Positions 6,461-6,692 of a DNA stretch of 6,692 nt are shown here, piece after piece. The notes under the pieces are model-generated. The model ran no database searches. It was not told the origin of the DNA and saw only the letters and a list, made by a program, of their open reading frames with translations. Positions within the stretch are counted from its first letter, which is position 1. Each line of letters begins with the position of its first letter. The position numbers and the translations under genes are program-made. Source of the DNA: a bacterium (GTDB taxonomy: Bacteria > JAJVIF01 > JAGGVT01); contig JAGGVT010000069.1 of assembly GCA_021157815.1 (NCBI GenBank), positions 1 through 6,692 of the forward strand, in the 5' to 3' direction.

Positions 6461-6490
6461 TTGACAAAAATGGGGGGGGGGTGATATAAT
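6461..6490 (+). promoter_or_regulatory. strong promoter with a ten-G tract in its spacer (candidate phase-variable promoter)
   Basis: A perfect TTGACA (6461-6466) is followed by an 18 bp spacer and a perfect TATAAT (6485-6490) with a TGA extension (6482-6484). Ten consecutive G residues (6472-6481) fill most of the spacer. Loss of one G would give the optimal 17 bp spacing, and gain of one or two would weaken the promoter. Length change by slipped-strand mispairing is the known mechanism for such tracts, as in Neisseria porA. It controls the gene at 6553 with a leader of about 55 nt. Confidence 0.85.
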
Positions 6491-6552
6491 TAGTCGTGAG
6501 GATATTGGACCGCTGAAAATTAATTTAATATTTTTATCAAAGGAGCTAAATG

Positions 6553-6692
6553 ATGAACTTCAGGCTTTTTTCAAAGTACTATATGTTACTGATTCCTTTG
6601 TTTCTAATTCTCCTCGCATCTCCCGCAATGGCACCCGAGCATGTTGATTACAGCCAGGATAACTACTGTTATGAGGAAGACCCAGAAGAGGA
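6553..6692 (+). CDS. secreted protein of unknown function, 3'-truncated by the window
   Basis: Only the first 46 codons are visible. They encode a signal peptide: MNFRLFSKYY, a hydrophobic stretch (MLLIPLFLILLA) and likely cleavage near SPAMA. The mature start, PEHVDYSQDNYCYEED, is acidic. Two ATG codons are adjacent (6550 and 6553). AGGAG (6541-6545) lies four bases before the first and seven before the second, so 6553 is preferred. The product is exported, but nothing in the visible part shows a function. Its promoter carries the ten-G tract, which suggests a surface-exposed or variably expressed product. The acidic mature start recalls the acidic tail of the preceding protein, but no homology between them is visible. 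Confidence 0.8.
   Translation, partial: MNFRLFSKYYMLLIPLFLILLASPAMAPEHVDYSQDNYCYEEDPEE

Noticed and set aside
6472-6481. G-quadruplex formed by the G tract
   Set aside because: A single run of ten G residues has no room for proper loops and no other G-runs lie nearby. The promoter-spacer role explains it better.

Overview
The window looks like ordinary chromosome from an uncultured, probably diderm (Gram-negative-type) bacterium of moderate G+C. I cannot name the phylum. The clues are an export-rich gene set (a secreted or surface beta-propeller protein, a lipoprotein remnant and two further signal-peptide proteins), clean Shine-Dalgarno sites, sigma70-type promoters and intrinsic terminators. 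A REP-associated tyrosine transposase with its own flanking repeats is also present.

Layout, left to right. Positions 1-2142 (+) hold the 3' part of a large gene: a beta-sandwich-like domain followed by 14 LVIVD-type beta-propeller repeats of about 42 residues. Directly after it, 2195-2946 (+) is a decayed lipoprotein gene. It has a good lipoprotein signal but is then broken by a stop codon and two frame changes, and it probably belongs to the same wider family as the first gene. On the minus strand, 3046-4089 is an intact M42-family metallo-aminopeptidase with its own terminator at 2956-2986. Positions 4254-4892 (-) encode a RAYT/Y1 transposase. The motif GTCAGCC-N5-GACAGCC lies on both sides of it: once past its 3' end, and in two copies of a roughly 150 bp repeat on its 5' side. 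Positions 5375-6364 (+) encode a secreted protein with a strongly acidic tail, with a recognisable promoter and a textbook terminator. At the right edge a further secreted protein begins at 6553 (+) and runs off the window.

The genes do not form one pathway. The left and right parts are cell-envelope or extracellular functions, the peptidase is a cytoplasmic housekeeping enzyme, and the transposase with its repeats is a selfish or domesticated element inserted between them.

The most notable signal is the promoter of the last gene. A perfect TTGACA and a TGATATAAT extended -10 are separated by an 18 bp spacer that contains ten consecutive G residues, which is the arrangement of a phase-variable promoter. 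Second is the transposase with its matching repeat family. Third is the beta-propeller gene, whose invariant scaffold carries two short variable windows per blade and shows signs of recent DNA-level copying between blades.
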